Assembly (NCBI RefSeq): GCF_014697585.1
Contig: NZ_JACJSB010000006.1
Span: 109,166-173,165 of the forward strand
Length of the DNA stretch: 64,000 bases
From: Dolichospermum sp. FACHB-1091
GTDB taxonomy: Bacteria > Cyanobacteriota > Cyanobacteriia > Cyanobacteriales > Nostocaceae
Direction of reading: 5' to 3'
Position 1 is the first letter of the stretch; each line of letters opens with the position of its first letter. Shown here piece after piece: positions 9,144 through 16,901 of this stretch. The notes under the pieces are model-generated. The model was given only the letters and a program-made list of their open reading frames with translations, ran no database searches and had not been told where the DNA came from. A program made the position numbers and the translations under genes.

Positions 9144-10465
9144 CGTTTTTGTCCTCTGCGTTCACTTTCGATTACTAAACGTCGCATGATTTTCCGCTCA
9201 ACTTGATCGGCGATCGCCTCTAGATTAACTTTTGGTGGAGTGGTTTGTATGGGAGAAATTCTGGTTTCTGTGGGAGGAGATGATACCGCAAAAACTTTAG
9301 GAACTTCTGGACTCTGTTGTGGCGATTGACTTTGAACATCAAAGTTAGCAGAACTGGACAATGATGGACTTCTAGAAGCCAGGGGTAAGGGAGCCGCGAT
9401 CGCAGACCTATCACCAACAGTTTTTACGTTAACTCTGGGCATTTTTGACGAATTAAATGGTGGCATGGGCAGTTGCTTTTGTATATTTTCTGAAGGGTAT
9501 TGATGAGAAATTTTAACCACAGGTAATTTAATTTTTCTTTGCTCTAAGATCATCGAATCTATTAAAAATTCTTCAGTGATAGGTTCTTCTAAAGAGCGAT
9601 TAAATCTTTGCTTTCTATTCTCAGAATAATTAATTAGGGAGGAATTGGTTGATGATATAGGCAGACTTAAAGGACGCTCTTGAATAGACTTATTTTCAGA
9701 TAATAACTTATAAGCATTGTCCTGTAATAATGGATTAACAATTAGATATTTTCTCTCGGAAAAATTAGAGTTTCTATCAATACTTTTAGCAATCGGTAGT
9801 GGATCTTCTTTTTTAAAACCATTGTTGATCAAGGAATATGTCTGATTTGACGATAAAAAATTATCTATGATTGCTAATGGATGAACAGTTTGATTTTGTG
9901 TTAAAGAAATACTGTTTTTTTTGTTAATAGAATCAGAAGTTTCTGATTTAAATTTTCCAGGAATCATAGTAGATGAAGTGGCGATCGCCTCTAAGGATTC
10001 TGAATTAGTCACTAGCGGCATTTCTATCGCTGGAGCAATTTCATTCCCTGTTGATGGTTGAATTACTATAGGATTGGCAGTATTAGGTTCTCTGTTTTCT
10101 GTCAAATAATTACTCGCTGCTGATGGTGTTTGAGACGATGCTGTTTTTGTTTGTATTGTTTTCTCTGTATTTGATGCTAAATTGTTAGTCTGATTGACTG
10201 TCAAAGTCTGATTATTTTCTGACTCTCTCAAAGCAGGTAAAGCATAAACAATTGGTACAGAGTCTACAGACATTTCATTAAGCCCTTGCCAACGCTGTAG
10301 ATATTGACTTAATAGGGGTAAACGATTCAAAAAGCGATCGCAACGATCAATAATTTTTTGGCCAATATCCTGCTTAATAATGCCAGGTTGTTTACCTAAA
10401 AGAATTAACCGCTGCAACAACTGAGGATTTAATGAATCTTGCCAGTTTAATGAAGAATTTTCCAT
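9140..10465 (-). CDS. Disordered injection-system protein with conserved C-terminal helix
   Basis: 441 aa, function not known. The N-terminal about 75 residues look helical (NPQLLQRLILLGKQPGI, then CDRFLNRLPLLSQYLQRWQG). Residues about 80-400 are low-complexity, rich in Ser, Thr, Asn, Pro and Gln, and likely disordered. The last about 30 residues form a compact segment, VNLEAIADQVERKIMRRLVIESERRGQKR-like, with the ERRG ending found in several injection-system proteins encoded next to the LysM gene. Position is conserved between the second tube gene (8 bases upstream) and the LysM gene (overlap of 4). A tether, ruler or assembly scaffold would fit the architecture, but that is speculation. Confidence 0.65.
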   Translation of the reverse strand: MENSSLNWQDSLNPQLLQRLILLGKQPGIIKQDIGQKIIDRCDRFLNRLPLLSQYLQRWQGLNEMSVDSVPIVYALPALRESENNQTLTVNQTNNLASNTEKTIQTKTASSQTPSAASNYLTENREPNTANPIVIQPSTGNEIAPAIEMPLVTNSESLEAIATSSTMIPGKFKSETSDSINKKNSISLTQNQTVHPLAIIDNFLSSNQTYSLINNGFKKEDPLPIAKSIDRNSNFSERKYLIVNPLLQDNAYKLLSENKSIQERPLSLPISSTNSSLINYSENRKQRFNRSLEEPITEEFLIDSMILEQRKIKLPVVKISHQYPSENIQKQLPMPPFNSSKMPRVNVKTVGDRSAIAAPLPLASRSPSLSSSANFDVQSQSPQQSPEVPKVFAVSSPPTETRISPIQTTPPKVNLEAIADQVERKIMRRLVIESERRGQKR

Positions 10466-10473
10466 GAAAATAC

Positions 10474-10950
10474 CTATCTTTTCTTAGTAATCCCTTGATG
10501 AACTAGTTCGATGCGTTCGATCGCAATTTCGTCACCACTAGCATTGAACGTTGGCCCTTCCCATTTAACGGGATAGGCCTTTTTAAAAGTCCACCAGAGG
10601 ACAGGAATCCGTTGACTATTTAATAAAATAATCGTGCCGTTTTTTTGTTCAATAATGCCTTCACTGGTGGCTTTATACCAAATAAAAAATAGGTCAACAT
10701 TGACTAAACCCCGCGTAAAAACCAGATTAGGATAGGTCGTATTTTTAGGAAATTGATGAACAAAACCATTTACCCCTCCTTCTTGATATGATTCGAGATT
10801 GATTTCACTACTTAACCCACTCACTTCACTAAAACCACCAATCACGACTCCACCAACTTCCACTGCAAAGTTGTAAGCCATATAGGGATCGTGTCCCAGG
10901 GCGCTGATCGTTGAGCCGGTCAATAAAGCCCGATTGAGTAACTGATTCAC
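10474..10950 (-). CDS. Tail tube protein (second paralogue) of contractile injection system
   Basis: 158 aa. It belongs to the T4 gp19-like / phage tail tube family: HDPYMAYNFAVEVGGVVIGG, FSEVSGLSSEINLESYQEGG, a YPNLVFTRGLVNVDLFFIWY block, and a C-terminal ERIELVHQGI. The start is set at the GTG at 10950 because a strong ribosome site (AAGGAGG) lies 6 bases upstream; an in-frame TTG 60 bases earlier would add residues unlike the family. This second tube protein probably forms the tube ring nearest the baseplate, as Afp5 does, while the paralogue at 11512-11952 would make the bulk of the tube (inference from other systems). Confidence 0.88.
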   Translation of the reverse strand: MNQLLNRALLTGSTISALGHDPYMAYNFAVEVGGVVIGGFSEVSGLSSEINLESYQEGGVNGFVHQFPKNTTYPNLVFTRGLVNVDLFFIWYKATSEGIIEQKNGTIILLNSQRIPVLWWTFKKAYPVKWEGPTFNASGDEIAIERIELVHQGITKKR

Positions 10951-10960
10951 GATTGCCTCC

Positions 10961-11128
10961 TTAGGTTTGCGAATTGTTGAGTTGTTCGTTGATTCGTGCG
11001 ACCTGGGCAACCCATTGTTGGCGATCGCGGTGTTCCATCATCATTACTTGGTCATGGGGCCAATGAAAATAGTAAGCAAGATAGGCTACCTCCTCCAGTA
11101 AACGCTCTGGGGGGTAGCGACTTACTCC
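10961..11128 (-). CDS. DUF6760-like small protein lacking a normal start codon (possible -1 frameshift product)
   Basis: 55 sense codons are open from the G5 run at 11127-11131 to a TAA at 10961. They encode YPPERLLEEVAYLAYYFHWP, then QVMMMEHRDRQQWVAQVARI, the pattern I recall as DUF6760, a small family encoded between the tube genes of injection systems. There is no ATG, GTG or TTG ahead of the conserved part; the nearest upstream in-frame stop is a TGA about 30 bases earlier. The frame is -1 relative to the upstream gene, whose last sense codons are CTG GGG GAG before TAA, so a slip on GGGGG would fuse the two. Tail assembly chaperones of many phages are made by just this kind of slip (lambda G/GT). 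Alternatively it is started at a non-standard codon, or is decaying. Confidence 0.6.
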   Translation of the reverse strand, partial: GVSRYPPERLLEEVAYLAYYFHWPHDQVMMMEHRDRQQWVAQVARINEQLNNSQT

Positions 11129-11133
11129 CCCAG
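11107..11133 (-). promoter_or_regulatory. Candidate frameshift site with hairpin (CTGGGGG / CCCCCAG)
   Basis: On the minus strand CTGGGGG (11133-11127) can pair with CCCCCAG across a loop that contains the stop codon of the upstream gene. The run of five G lies in the zero frame as ctG GGG Gag, where a GGG-decoding tRNA could re-pair perfectly one base back. The slip site forms one arm of the hairpin, which is unlike classical downstream stimulators, so the structural role is uncertain. Confidence 0.4.
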
Positions 11134-11484
11134 GGGAACGGTTTCCACTTCAAATTCCCCTTGACAATGGGGACAGGCAACCAATAAACGACTATGACCA
11201 TTTTGATTAATTCGTTGATAAAAATCCTGCAAATAAATCAAATCTCCCGAAAATAATTCTTCGATCACCTTGGTATTAATTTGCTCTAATGCTCCCAGTT
11301 TGGTAATTACCCGCGCTAAGAGAATAATGATCAAATAGCCTGGATTTTTTTGCACTCTGGGATCTCGTAGAGGGGCAATTTCATCCTGGGCTGTGGAGAG
11401 ACGCATGGTTCCCTCACGGTGGAGATTTCCATGAGCATCCAGATACCCCTGGGGAAGAATAAAGGAAAATTCGGTTTGTAGCAT
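11122..11484 (-). CDS. Phage tail assembly-type protein of contractile injection system
   Basis: 120 aa. Located between the two tube genes. The N-terminus FSFILPQGYLDAHGNLHREG and the following MRLSTAQDEIAPLRDPRV, then LARVITKLGALEQI, match small proteins annotated as tail assembly proteins in injection clusters (distantly like Mu gp41 or T4 baseplate assembly factors). Near the C-terminus there is one CPHC pair (residues 104-107), possibly half of a metal site. The ATG at 11484 is 27 bases after the tube gene stop. The next frame (DUF6760-like) starts in the -1 register inside its last codons, so the protein may exist in a short form and a rarer extended form. In phages such chaperones help load tube subunits onto the tape measure. 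Confidence 0.75.
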   Translation of the reverse strand: MLQTEFSFILPQGYLDAHGNLHREGTMRLSTAQDEIAPLRDPRVQKNPGYLIIILLARVITKLGALEQINTKVIEELFSGDLIYLQDFYQRINQNGHSRLLVACPHCQGEFEVETVPLGE

Positions 11485-11511
11485 AGATAATTATCAATTA
11501 TTTAAGGCTGA

Positions 11512-11952
11512 TTAACTGACAGTAATGCCTTCGTGAACTAATTCCAAGGTTTCGATTGCGACTTCATCGGAAGTGGCATTAAAATCGGGGGCGTTCCAGG
11601 TGGTTGGCCAACAATTTTCTAAGTTCCAACGTATTTTTTCTTGTCCCTGATCGTCAGCTAAAATGATGGAGACGTTGCGTCGCTCTGCTGTGCCGTCCTG
11701 TAAAGTTTTATGCCATTTCCAGAGTTCTTGGTTATCGGTAATGCCGCGTTTGAGAGAAATGTTGCCGTAACTATTGAGGCCTGGAATTTGGCGTTGGGTT
11801 AAAGTTTTGTCCGTACCTTCTCGATAGGTTCCCGCTGCACGGGTAGCCGTTAATCCGCTACATTCCCGAAAACCAGCATGGATAATGCCATCCCATTCCA
11901 CCCAGAAATTATAGCCACTATAGGGGTCATGGGTATTAACAACGTTAGGCAT
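11512..11952 (-). CDS. Tail tube protein (major) of contractile injection system
   Basis: 146 aa, the standard length for injection-system tube proteins. Family features are the N-terminal HDPYSGYNFWVEWDGIIHAG, FRECSGLTATRAAGTYREG, ISLKRGITDNQELWKWHK, and the C-terminal WNAPDFNATSDEVAIETLEL. Subunits stack as hexamers to form the rigid inner tube, which is propelled when the sheath contracts. It is the first gene after the two sheath genes (85 bases), and it is more similar to canonical Afp1-type tubes than the second paralogue at 10474-10950. The SD-like AGATC region upstream is weak, but the start is fixed by the conserved N-terminus. Confidence 0.9.
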   Translation of the reverse strand: MPNVVNTHDPYSGYNFWVEWDGIIHAGFRECSGLTATRAAGTYREGTDKTLTQRQIPGLNSYGNISLKRGITDNQELWKWHKTLQDGTAERRNVSIILADDQGQEKIRWNLENCWPTTWNAPDFNATSDEVAIETLELVHEGITVS

Positions 11953-12037
11953 GATTAGATCTCCGTATTGTTTAATAAATTTTAGTCGCTATCTTGGTTG
12001 ATGATTTTATGCAAAATTATTTTGCTAATTTAGCAAC

Positions 12038-13153
12038 CTAAACTAGGGCAATACTATTTCCCGTTTGTACCAAGAGAAGTTGAATAAATTCTCCTGGAAT
12101 GGTGGGAGCTAAACCGATTTGTGCGATCGCTTTTCCCATTTCCCGACTTTCGGGTGGATTGGTGATTGCATCACATTTTACATAAAATGCTTGCTCGGTA
12201 GTTTCTCCCTGTAAGGCTCCTTGTTGCCAAAGAGATTCACAGTAAATGGTCAATTCTCGCTGTATGCGTAACCACAGGGAAAAATCATTGGGTTCAAAGA
12301 CAGTATCCCCTAAGTTGAAGTCAATCCAACGTTTAAACGTCAAAAAAAGACGACAGACATTGACATATTTCCATTCAGGCAAATCACTCAGGGTACGAAC
12401 CCCCCAAACCCTTAGTCCCCGTCCCCGCAAACTACGAATGATATTAACCCCTGCTTCTTTTTCTTGATTGAGTTGGATTTGCTGTTCTGGTGTGAGGGAA
12501 AAACTGAGATCAAGAATGCCTGCAATGACTTGGTTGGCTGGGGCTGTGTGAACTCCACCTGCTCGGTCAGATTGGGCATAAATTCCCGCAATATGGCCAC
12601 AGGGAGGAATGGGATTTTCTCTATTTTCAATCTTGAGCCAAGGCGCGTACAATGCCCCATGATTGCTAATTAATCCTTGTTTTTGCCTGTTTATGGCTTG
12701 AACCTCAGCACTATCAACAGCATCTAGAATAGCAAAGCGATCGCCCATTTTTTCACAATGGGAGAGAATTTCCCGTTGCATTTCTAAAATATCCTGAGTA
12801 TCACCTTTCATGATGTCGGGAGCGCAGACTAAATCAATGTTTTCGACAATTTCACTCGCTTCTAATCCCCTTTTCAAGGCATCTAGGGTATGATCTGGCA
12901 AAGGCATAACATAGCAAAGACGACCGCCATTTTCAAAAAAGCCTCGCACCGTATCTCCCAAATACCCATCTTTCTGAGAACTAAAAAACTGTTCAAACTG
13001 ATCCAACAGAGTTAGTCGTTGAGGAAAATAAACTTTCTCCTGATCACCAGCAAGACCGAAAAAAATAGGAACTCCCGTGAGCAATTGGGCTTCAGGAGCA
13101 GGACTAATTTCCGTTAGATAAACGCCAGGAATTTTAGATTGGAGTTGTTGCAT
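12038..13153 (-). CDS. Contractile sheath protein (second paralogue)
   Basis: 371 aa. It has the sheath N-terminal arm (IPGVYLTEISPAPEAQLLTG), the central GDRFAILDAVDSAEV region, the conserved PPCGHIAGIYAQSDRAGGVH and APANQVIAGILDLSF, and the C-terminal GVRTLSDLPEWKYVNVCRLF with the handshake strands at the end. The two terminal arms weave neighbouring sheath subunits together. It lies one base after the larger sheath gene and has no start problem. Having two sheath paralogues is usual in Afp/PVC and cyanobacterial systems, where the minor one caps or starts the sheath at the baseplate; which of the two is the bulk sheath here cannot be read from sequence alone. Confidence 0.92.
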   Translation of the reverse strand: MQQLQSKIPGVYLTEISPAPEAQLLTGVPIFFGLAGDQEKVYFPQRLTLLDQFEQFFSSQKDGYLGDTVRGFFENGGRLCYVMPLPDHTLDALKRGLEASEIVENIDLVCAPDIMKGDTQDILEMQREILSHCEKMGDRFAILDAVDSAEVQAINRQKQGLISNHGALYAPWLKIENRENPIPPCGHIAGIYAQSDRAGGVHTAPANQVIAGILDLSFSLTPEQQIQLNQEKEAGVNIIRSLRGRGLRVWGVRTLSDLPEWKYVNVCRLFLTFKRWIDFNLGDTVFEPNDFSLWLRIQRELTIYCESLWQQGALQGETTEQAFYVKCDAITNPPESREMGKAIAQIGLAPTIPGEFIQLLLVQTGNSIALV

Positions 13154-13154
13154 T

Positions 13155-14546
13155 TTATTCTTTAGCGCCAGACCACTGACTCAAACGAAAGATCACAAAT
13201 TCAGCAGGTTTAACCACCGCTACGCCGATTTCTATCACCACTTGACCGCTATTCCGTATTCCCTCATCATTATTCTCTCCATCGCATTTGACATAGAAAG
13301 CTTCCTGGGGAGTTGTTCCAAATAAAGCTCCTTTGCGCCATTCTAAAGTCAAGAAAGCAGAAATATTACGACGGATTTTGGCCCAAAGTTCAGGGGTATT
13401 GGGTTCAAAAACAACCCATTGCGTCCCTTTATCAATGGAGTCTTTCAGATAACAAAAATGACGACGAACATTAATATATTTAAACTCTAAGTTTTTATCG
13501 CCACCGAGGGTACGCGCCCCCCAAACCAGAATATTGCCATTGAGTTTACGAATAACATTCACGCCCTTGGGATTCAGCCCATCTTGCTTGGCTTTACTGG
13601 TGTTAAATTGCAAATCCAAAGCACCTAAAAGAGGCACATTAGCTGGGGCTTTGTGAACACCTCTTTCTCCATCAACCCTGGCATAAACCCCCGCAATATG
13701 TCCACTGGGCGGAACAAAAATGTTGGTCTCTGTGGCAGGGTCGTAAACCTGTATCCAAGGGAAATAGAACGCCGCATAGTCAGAACTAAATTCCGGCACT
13801 GTTGGCTTGGTTTCACTGCCTAAATTAATATCAGTCTTACAATCAAGGATGGCAATGCGATCGCCCATTTTAACGGCATGGTCTTTAATTTTGACAATAA
13901 TATTCGCATCAGTTTGTCCAGGAGCGACAACAATACTGATTTCATCAATGGCTTCAAAATCATTCAAAACCCCATCCACACCGTTATCATCGGATACCCA
14001 GGTCACATAGGCGCGAGTTCCGCCATTGCGAAAGAAACCATAAACCGCATGGGCAAAAATATTTTGCTCTGGATTGTCTTTGATAAAATCCCCAAAAAAT
14101 TGTTTAAATTCAGTAAAATTAGTAATTAATTTGATTTCACCTGATGAAACCGAAGTCCTAAAGTAATCAATTATGATTTCGGACTTTTCAGGGGGAGGTG
14201 TTGTAAATTCAAGGCTTGAAATCTTCTTAACATGATCATTTGTTAATTCAAAGCTATTGTTTTTGAGTATTGATTCAGGCAAAGTAACACTTTTTTGGTC
14301 CGTCGCCACTGGATAATTGTTAAGCGGAAAAATCTTTTTTTCACCATCCCCAACGCCTACTTTTTCCTGAGTAATCTTGTTAAGATAATACCAAGAGGTA
14401 GCTTGAGTTCCAGGAGTTTTAGCAAGGGTTGTAGCGGATTTAATAATGGCGATGAATCCAGCAACACTTGTCCCCGCTCCCGCAATCGGTGCAGAACCAG
14501 AAGATACCTCTTCAACATAGACACCCGGCGATAAATAAGTCGGCAT
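13155..14546 (-). CDS. Contractile sheath protein (first paralogue, with insertion)
   Basis: 463 aa. The N-terminus MPTYLSPGVYVEEVSSGS is the classical sheath start, followed by VAGFIAI. Later landmarks are FFRNGGTRAYVTWVSDDNGV, GDRIAILDCKTDINLG, PPSGHIAGVYARVDGERGVH, APANVPLLGALDLQF, and GARTLGGDKNLEFKYINVRR. Compared with its neighbour it carries about 90 extra residues after the N-terminal arm (roughly 45-135), a beta-rich insertion that would decorate the sheath surface. It is the first of the consecutive structural genes; an SD (CAGGAG) lies 8 bases before the ATG. An IS remnant of several hundred bases separates it from the end-cap gene upstream, so it may have its own promoter. Confidence 0.93.
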   Translation of the reverse strand: MPTYLSPGVYVEEVSSGSAPIAGAGTSVAGFIAIIKSATTLAKTPGTQATSWYYLNKITQEKVGVGDGEKKIFPLNNYPVATDQKSVTLPESILKNNSFELTNDHVKKISSLEFTTPPPEKSEIIIDYFRTSVSSGEIKLITNFTEFKQFFGDFIKDNPEQNIFAHAVYGFFRNGGTRAYVTWVSDDNGVDGVLNDFEAIDEISIVVAPGQTDANIIVKIKDHAVKMGDRIAILDCKTDINLGSETKPTVPEFSSDYAAFYFPWIQVYDPATETNIFVPPSGHIAGVYARVDGERGVHKAPANVPLLGALDLQFNTSKAKQDGLNPKGVNVIRKLNGNILVWGARTLGGDKNLEFKYINVRRHFCYLKDSIDKGTQWVVFEPNTPELWAKIRRNISAFLTLEWRKGALFGTTPQEAFYVKCDGENNDEGIRNSGQVVIEIGVAVVKPAEFVIFRLSQWSGAKE

Positions 14547-14830
14547 GGCTTAAACTCCTGAGTAGTTGGGAAAACTATAAGAAGAACTATAAAATATTTC
14601 TGGTCAGTAAAGATATTAACATTAATATTTCTTAATAAAAGAATACCTAAGTTATTAATCATTCATGAATGAAAACACTTAGGGCATAATACCCTGGTCG
14701 AAAGTGGGGATTTTTGCAACAAAAATTTACAATCTTTGGGTTTTAACTGAGTAAAATATCTGATTATTAAACATCTCTGAAAAAGAATTAAATAAACAAT
14801 GAAATTATGATGCGATCAGATTATAAAATA

Positions 14831-15111
14831 ATGTTTTTAGCAAGTTTTAGGATCAGTATTTTTGAGTATCTTCAAAAAGATCCACAGGAAGTACAGCGTT
14901 TAATTGGGTTGAAATATGAGCAAGTGCAGGAATTATTGAATTATTGTTAGAGGAGAAAGAAAAGTTTGATGAAAAACTAAAATTTAGTGGTGATAAAGCT
15001 TGTCTGGGAGAAGAATTAATTAAAACCCCGACAAAAAAACCTAAAAAACAAGAATTAACTTCAAAACAGATAGCGAGCGCTATCCAAAAAGTATTCATAG
15101 TAGGAGTTTGA
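14831..15111 (+). pseudogene. Remnant of a DDE transposase (N-terminal helix-turn-helix part)
   Basis: Reading from the ATG at 14831 gives EYLQKDPQEVQRLIGLKYEQ and VQELL before a stop. A one-base shift lets the frame continue as LLLEEKEKFDEKLKF to a TGA at 15109. The first segment looks like the helix-turn-helix region that opens the HARBI1-like/IS5-group transposases common in cyanobacteria (pattern: Y-I-K-x-P-Q-E-T-x-R-L-x-G). No catalytic domain follows. It interrupts the otherwise tight injection-system operon between the end-cap and sheath genes. An open frame on the minus strand across the same bases looks like a shadow. Confidence 0.5.
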
Positions 15112-15226
15112 CAGTTTTCAGAGATGTCTATTGAGAATAGAGTCATTAAATGCTCAAATTTGGTATCACTAACGCCAATACACAACTTAGGTAATATTCT
15201 TCATATCTTAACATTTAACGAGTGAA

Positions 15227-15889
15227 TCACTTGGATGAGTTCTTCTGCTGATTTCTCTGTACACTAGAACTCTCTAAGGTGACCTTGCTTGTTGTTATTA
15301 ATGGCACTTTTTCTTGTTCATCATCAACAACATAAGGGACGGGAATTGTTACAGTACAATGAATCGAGGCCTTGGGTTTTCCTCCCATTGCTTGCCAAAA
15401 TTCACCTAGATTTTGAACTTGTCCAGATCGTAGTGAGATAATAGGTACAGGTAACTCTTGTTTTTTTAGTGTTCCCTGCAAAATTGTAGATGGAATATAA
15501 CGATATCTCACCAAAATTTGCATAATTTCTCCAAGTATTTGATGTTCATAGAGAAAGGGAACTTGATTACTATCGTCACGATTAGATTGAGGTCTATTAG
15601 TCCAAACAGTAATTAAATAAGAACAATCAACCCTAGTCGAAGCAAAAACTCTTTTTGAAACTCTTTGTCCTTCGGTTGCTTGGATTGGCATATCCCAACT
15701 TCTGACAGAACTACGCAGTTCAACATTTTCTCGTATATCATATAAAAAAAGGTTGATAATAGTTCCTTCGTTTTCAATCTCCTGACTAGGTGGCTCAAAA
15801 CTAATTTTATAACCACGTTGATCTATCACATCATTTTTTAAATTATTACTTAATAGTAATTTTAAGGTTTCATCTAGATCTTTTAACAT
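15227..15889 (-). CDS. DUF4255 (Pvc16/Afp16-like) tube/sheath terminator
   Basis: 220 aa. DUF4255 features are the N-terminal LDETLKLLL, ISFEPPSQEIENEGTIINLF with LYDIRENVELRSS, the central DCSYLITVWTNRP, then HQILGEIMQILVRYRYIP and a C-terminal beta strand region. In Afp and PVC the homologue caps the finished tube and sheath at the membrane-distal end and fixes particle length. It is the first gene of the cluster on this strand. A strong ribosome site (AAAGGAG, 8 bases before the ATG) and an AT-rich upstream region with three 13-bp tandem repeats suggest that the cluster promoter lies in 15890-16060. Confidence 0.87.
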   Translation of the reverse strand: MLKDLDETLKLLLSNNLKNDVIDQRGYKISFEPPSQEIENEGTIINLFLYDIRENVELRSSVRSWDMPIQATEGQRVSKRVFASTRVDCSYLITVWTNRPQSNRDDSNQVPFLYEHQILGEIMQILVRYRYIPSTILQGTLKKQELPVPIISLRSGQVQNLGEFWQAMGGKPKASIHCTVTIPVPYVVDDEQEKVPLITTSKVTLESSSVQRNQQKNSSK

Positions 15890-16427
15890 CGCTTTAACTC
15901 CTTTTGCCTAAAGTGTCATAATTAAAATCTTAGGTGATTTTTTATTAAAGAAAACCTAGATACTTCTTGACTCAAAAATAATATTTACCATATTTATTTA
16001 CCATATTTATTTACTATATTATTTATTATTAAATTATTTTTAAAAGCTTCAAAGCTTTAATTGGTAAAAACTAAACTCAGTTATATCCCATGAGCAGATT
16101 TATTACCGTGAAATATAATACAAGGAAATATAACATCATTGTTCAGATCAGAGCTTACCCCTTACAAAAATTTACATTTTTAAGAATTGATAGCCTCTGA
16201 GGGGGTGACGAAATCCTTTCAACCAATTATGCAGTCAGGGTTTTGAAGGTTTCCGCTATGAAGAAAAACAAAAATCAGATCAGACTTGTGGGTTTTGGCT
16301 TTTACCCCAGTTGTTGATATTTGTAAAGTAATATTACAAACCTTGGAAAAATATTGAGAAATTGCTCACCTGGCAAACATAGCTTTAAGGTAGTAGCTAT
16401 AGAAGAGAATTAAGGCCAATTTATAAA
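15890..16427. promoter_or_regulatory. Divergent intergenic region with 3 x 13-bp AT-rich direct repeats
   Basis: This 538-base gap separates the injection-system operon from the gene at 16428. At 15982-16020 the 13-mer TATTTACCATATT occurs twice exactly and a third time with one change (TATTTACTATATT), all in tandem. The spacing is about one and a quarter helical turns, which would suit a repeat-binding regulator, but simple AT-rich drift is also possible. The rest shows no gene that I can support. Confidence 0.4.
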
Positions 16428-16703
16428 ATGAACAAAAATAATCTTCAAAACTATCGGTTTGCTTGTACCTTGACCTTTGGTGATATATATGGCCAAATTA
16501 TTGTTTGGTTAATTACCATTACTATTAGTTTAGCATCTGCGTTAGCATTAATGGGCGCGAAACGACCTGTTTACGCTTTGGCTACGGTGGGTCTTGTGGT
16601 TCTCTTGTCTCTGCCTTTTTTACTTTTTGCCTTTGTGACAACTCTATTAAATAATATTGAATTGAATGCTGTAGAGCCGGAAACAAAGACTGAATCAACA
16701 TAA
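16428..16703 (+). CDS. Small two-helix membrane protein, unknown function
   Basis: 91 aa. Two clear hydrophobic segments, about residues 20-45 (YGQIIVWLITITISLASALA) and 52-75 (LATVGLVVLLSLPFLLFAFV), are joined by a short polar loop (GAKRPVY). The N-terminus is Asn/Lys-rich and the C-terminus acidic with Thr/Ser. I do not recognise a family beyond small cyanobacterial membrane proteins of this layout. The ATG at 16428 follows a gap with no obvious Shine-Dalgarno. An inverted-repeat element lies just downstream, before sdhA, so co-transcription with sdhA is unlikely. Confidence 0.6.
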   Translation: MNKNNLQNYRFACTLTFGDIYGQIIVWLITITISLASALALMGAKRPVYALATVGLVVLLSLPFLLFAFVTTLLNNIELNAVEPETKTEST

Positions 16704-16732
16704 ACCAATGATTTGTTACCCTGTTTCTAGCA

Positions 16733-16844
16733 GGGCTTACGCAAGTGGCATAATAGATGAAATCCTAGTCAGGAATTTAGTTCTATCTTTAGACCTGAAT
16801 ACAAGCAAAAGATGATAACTTTTTGTGACAATTGCGTAAGTCCT
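16733..16844. mobile_element. Short inverted-repeat element (MITE-like) with GGACTTACGCA-type ends
   Basis: The left end reads GGGCTTACGCAAG and the right end TTGCGTAAGTCCT, imperfect inverted repeats of about 12 bases. The interior (about 85 bases) has no coding potential. The same ends recur at 23159-23291, 28930-29020, 47661-47752 and 53286-53399. Confidence 0.6.
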
Positions 16845-16901
16845 AATCCAGGACGGGGAATTTTTTGATCATCTTTTATCATCTATCATCGGTGATTGAC
16901 A

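Noticed and set aside
10951..11010. Longer start for the second tube protein from a TTG
   Set aside because: It overlaps the DUF6760-like frame and lacks a ribosome site, whereas the GTG at 10950 has AAGGAGG at ideal distance.
14853..15185. 110-codon open frame on the minus strand between end-cap and sheath genes
   Set aside because: The plus strand over the same bases reads as a transposase remnant; the minus-strand protein has low-complexity Ser/Phe/Asn runs and no family pattern.
16130..16260. Possible small RNA or isolated CRISPR-like repeat (CTTTCAACCA ... GGGTTTTGAAGG)
   Set aside because: The inverted similarity is short and imperfect and occurs once; no terminator or family recognised.
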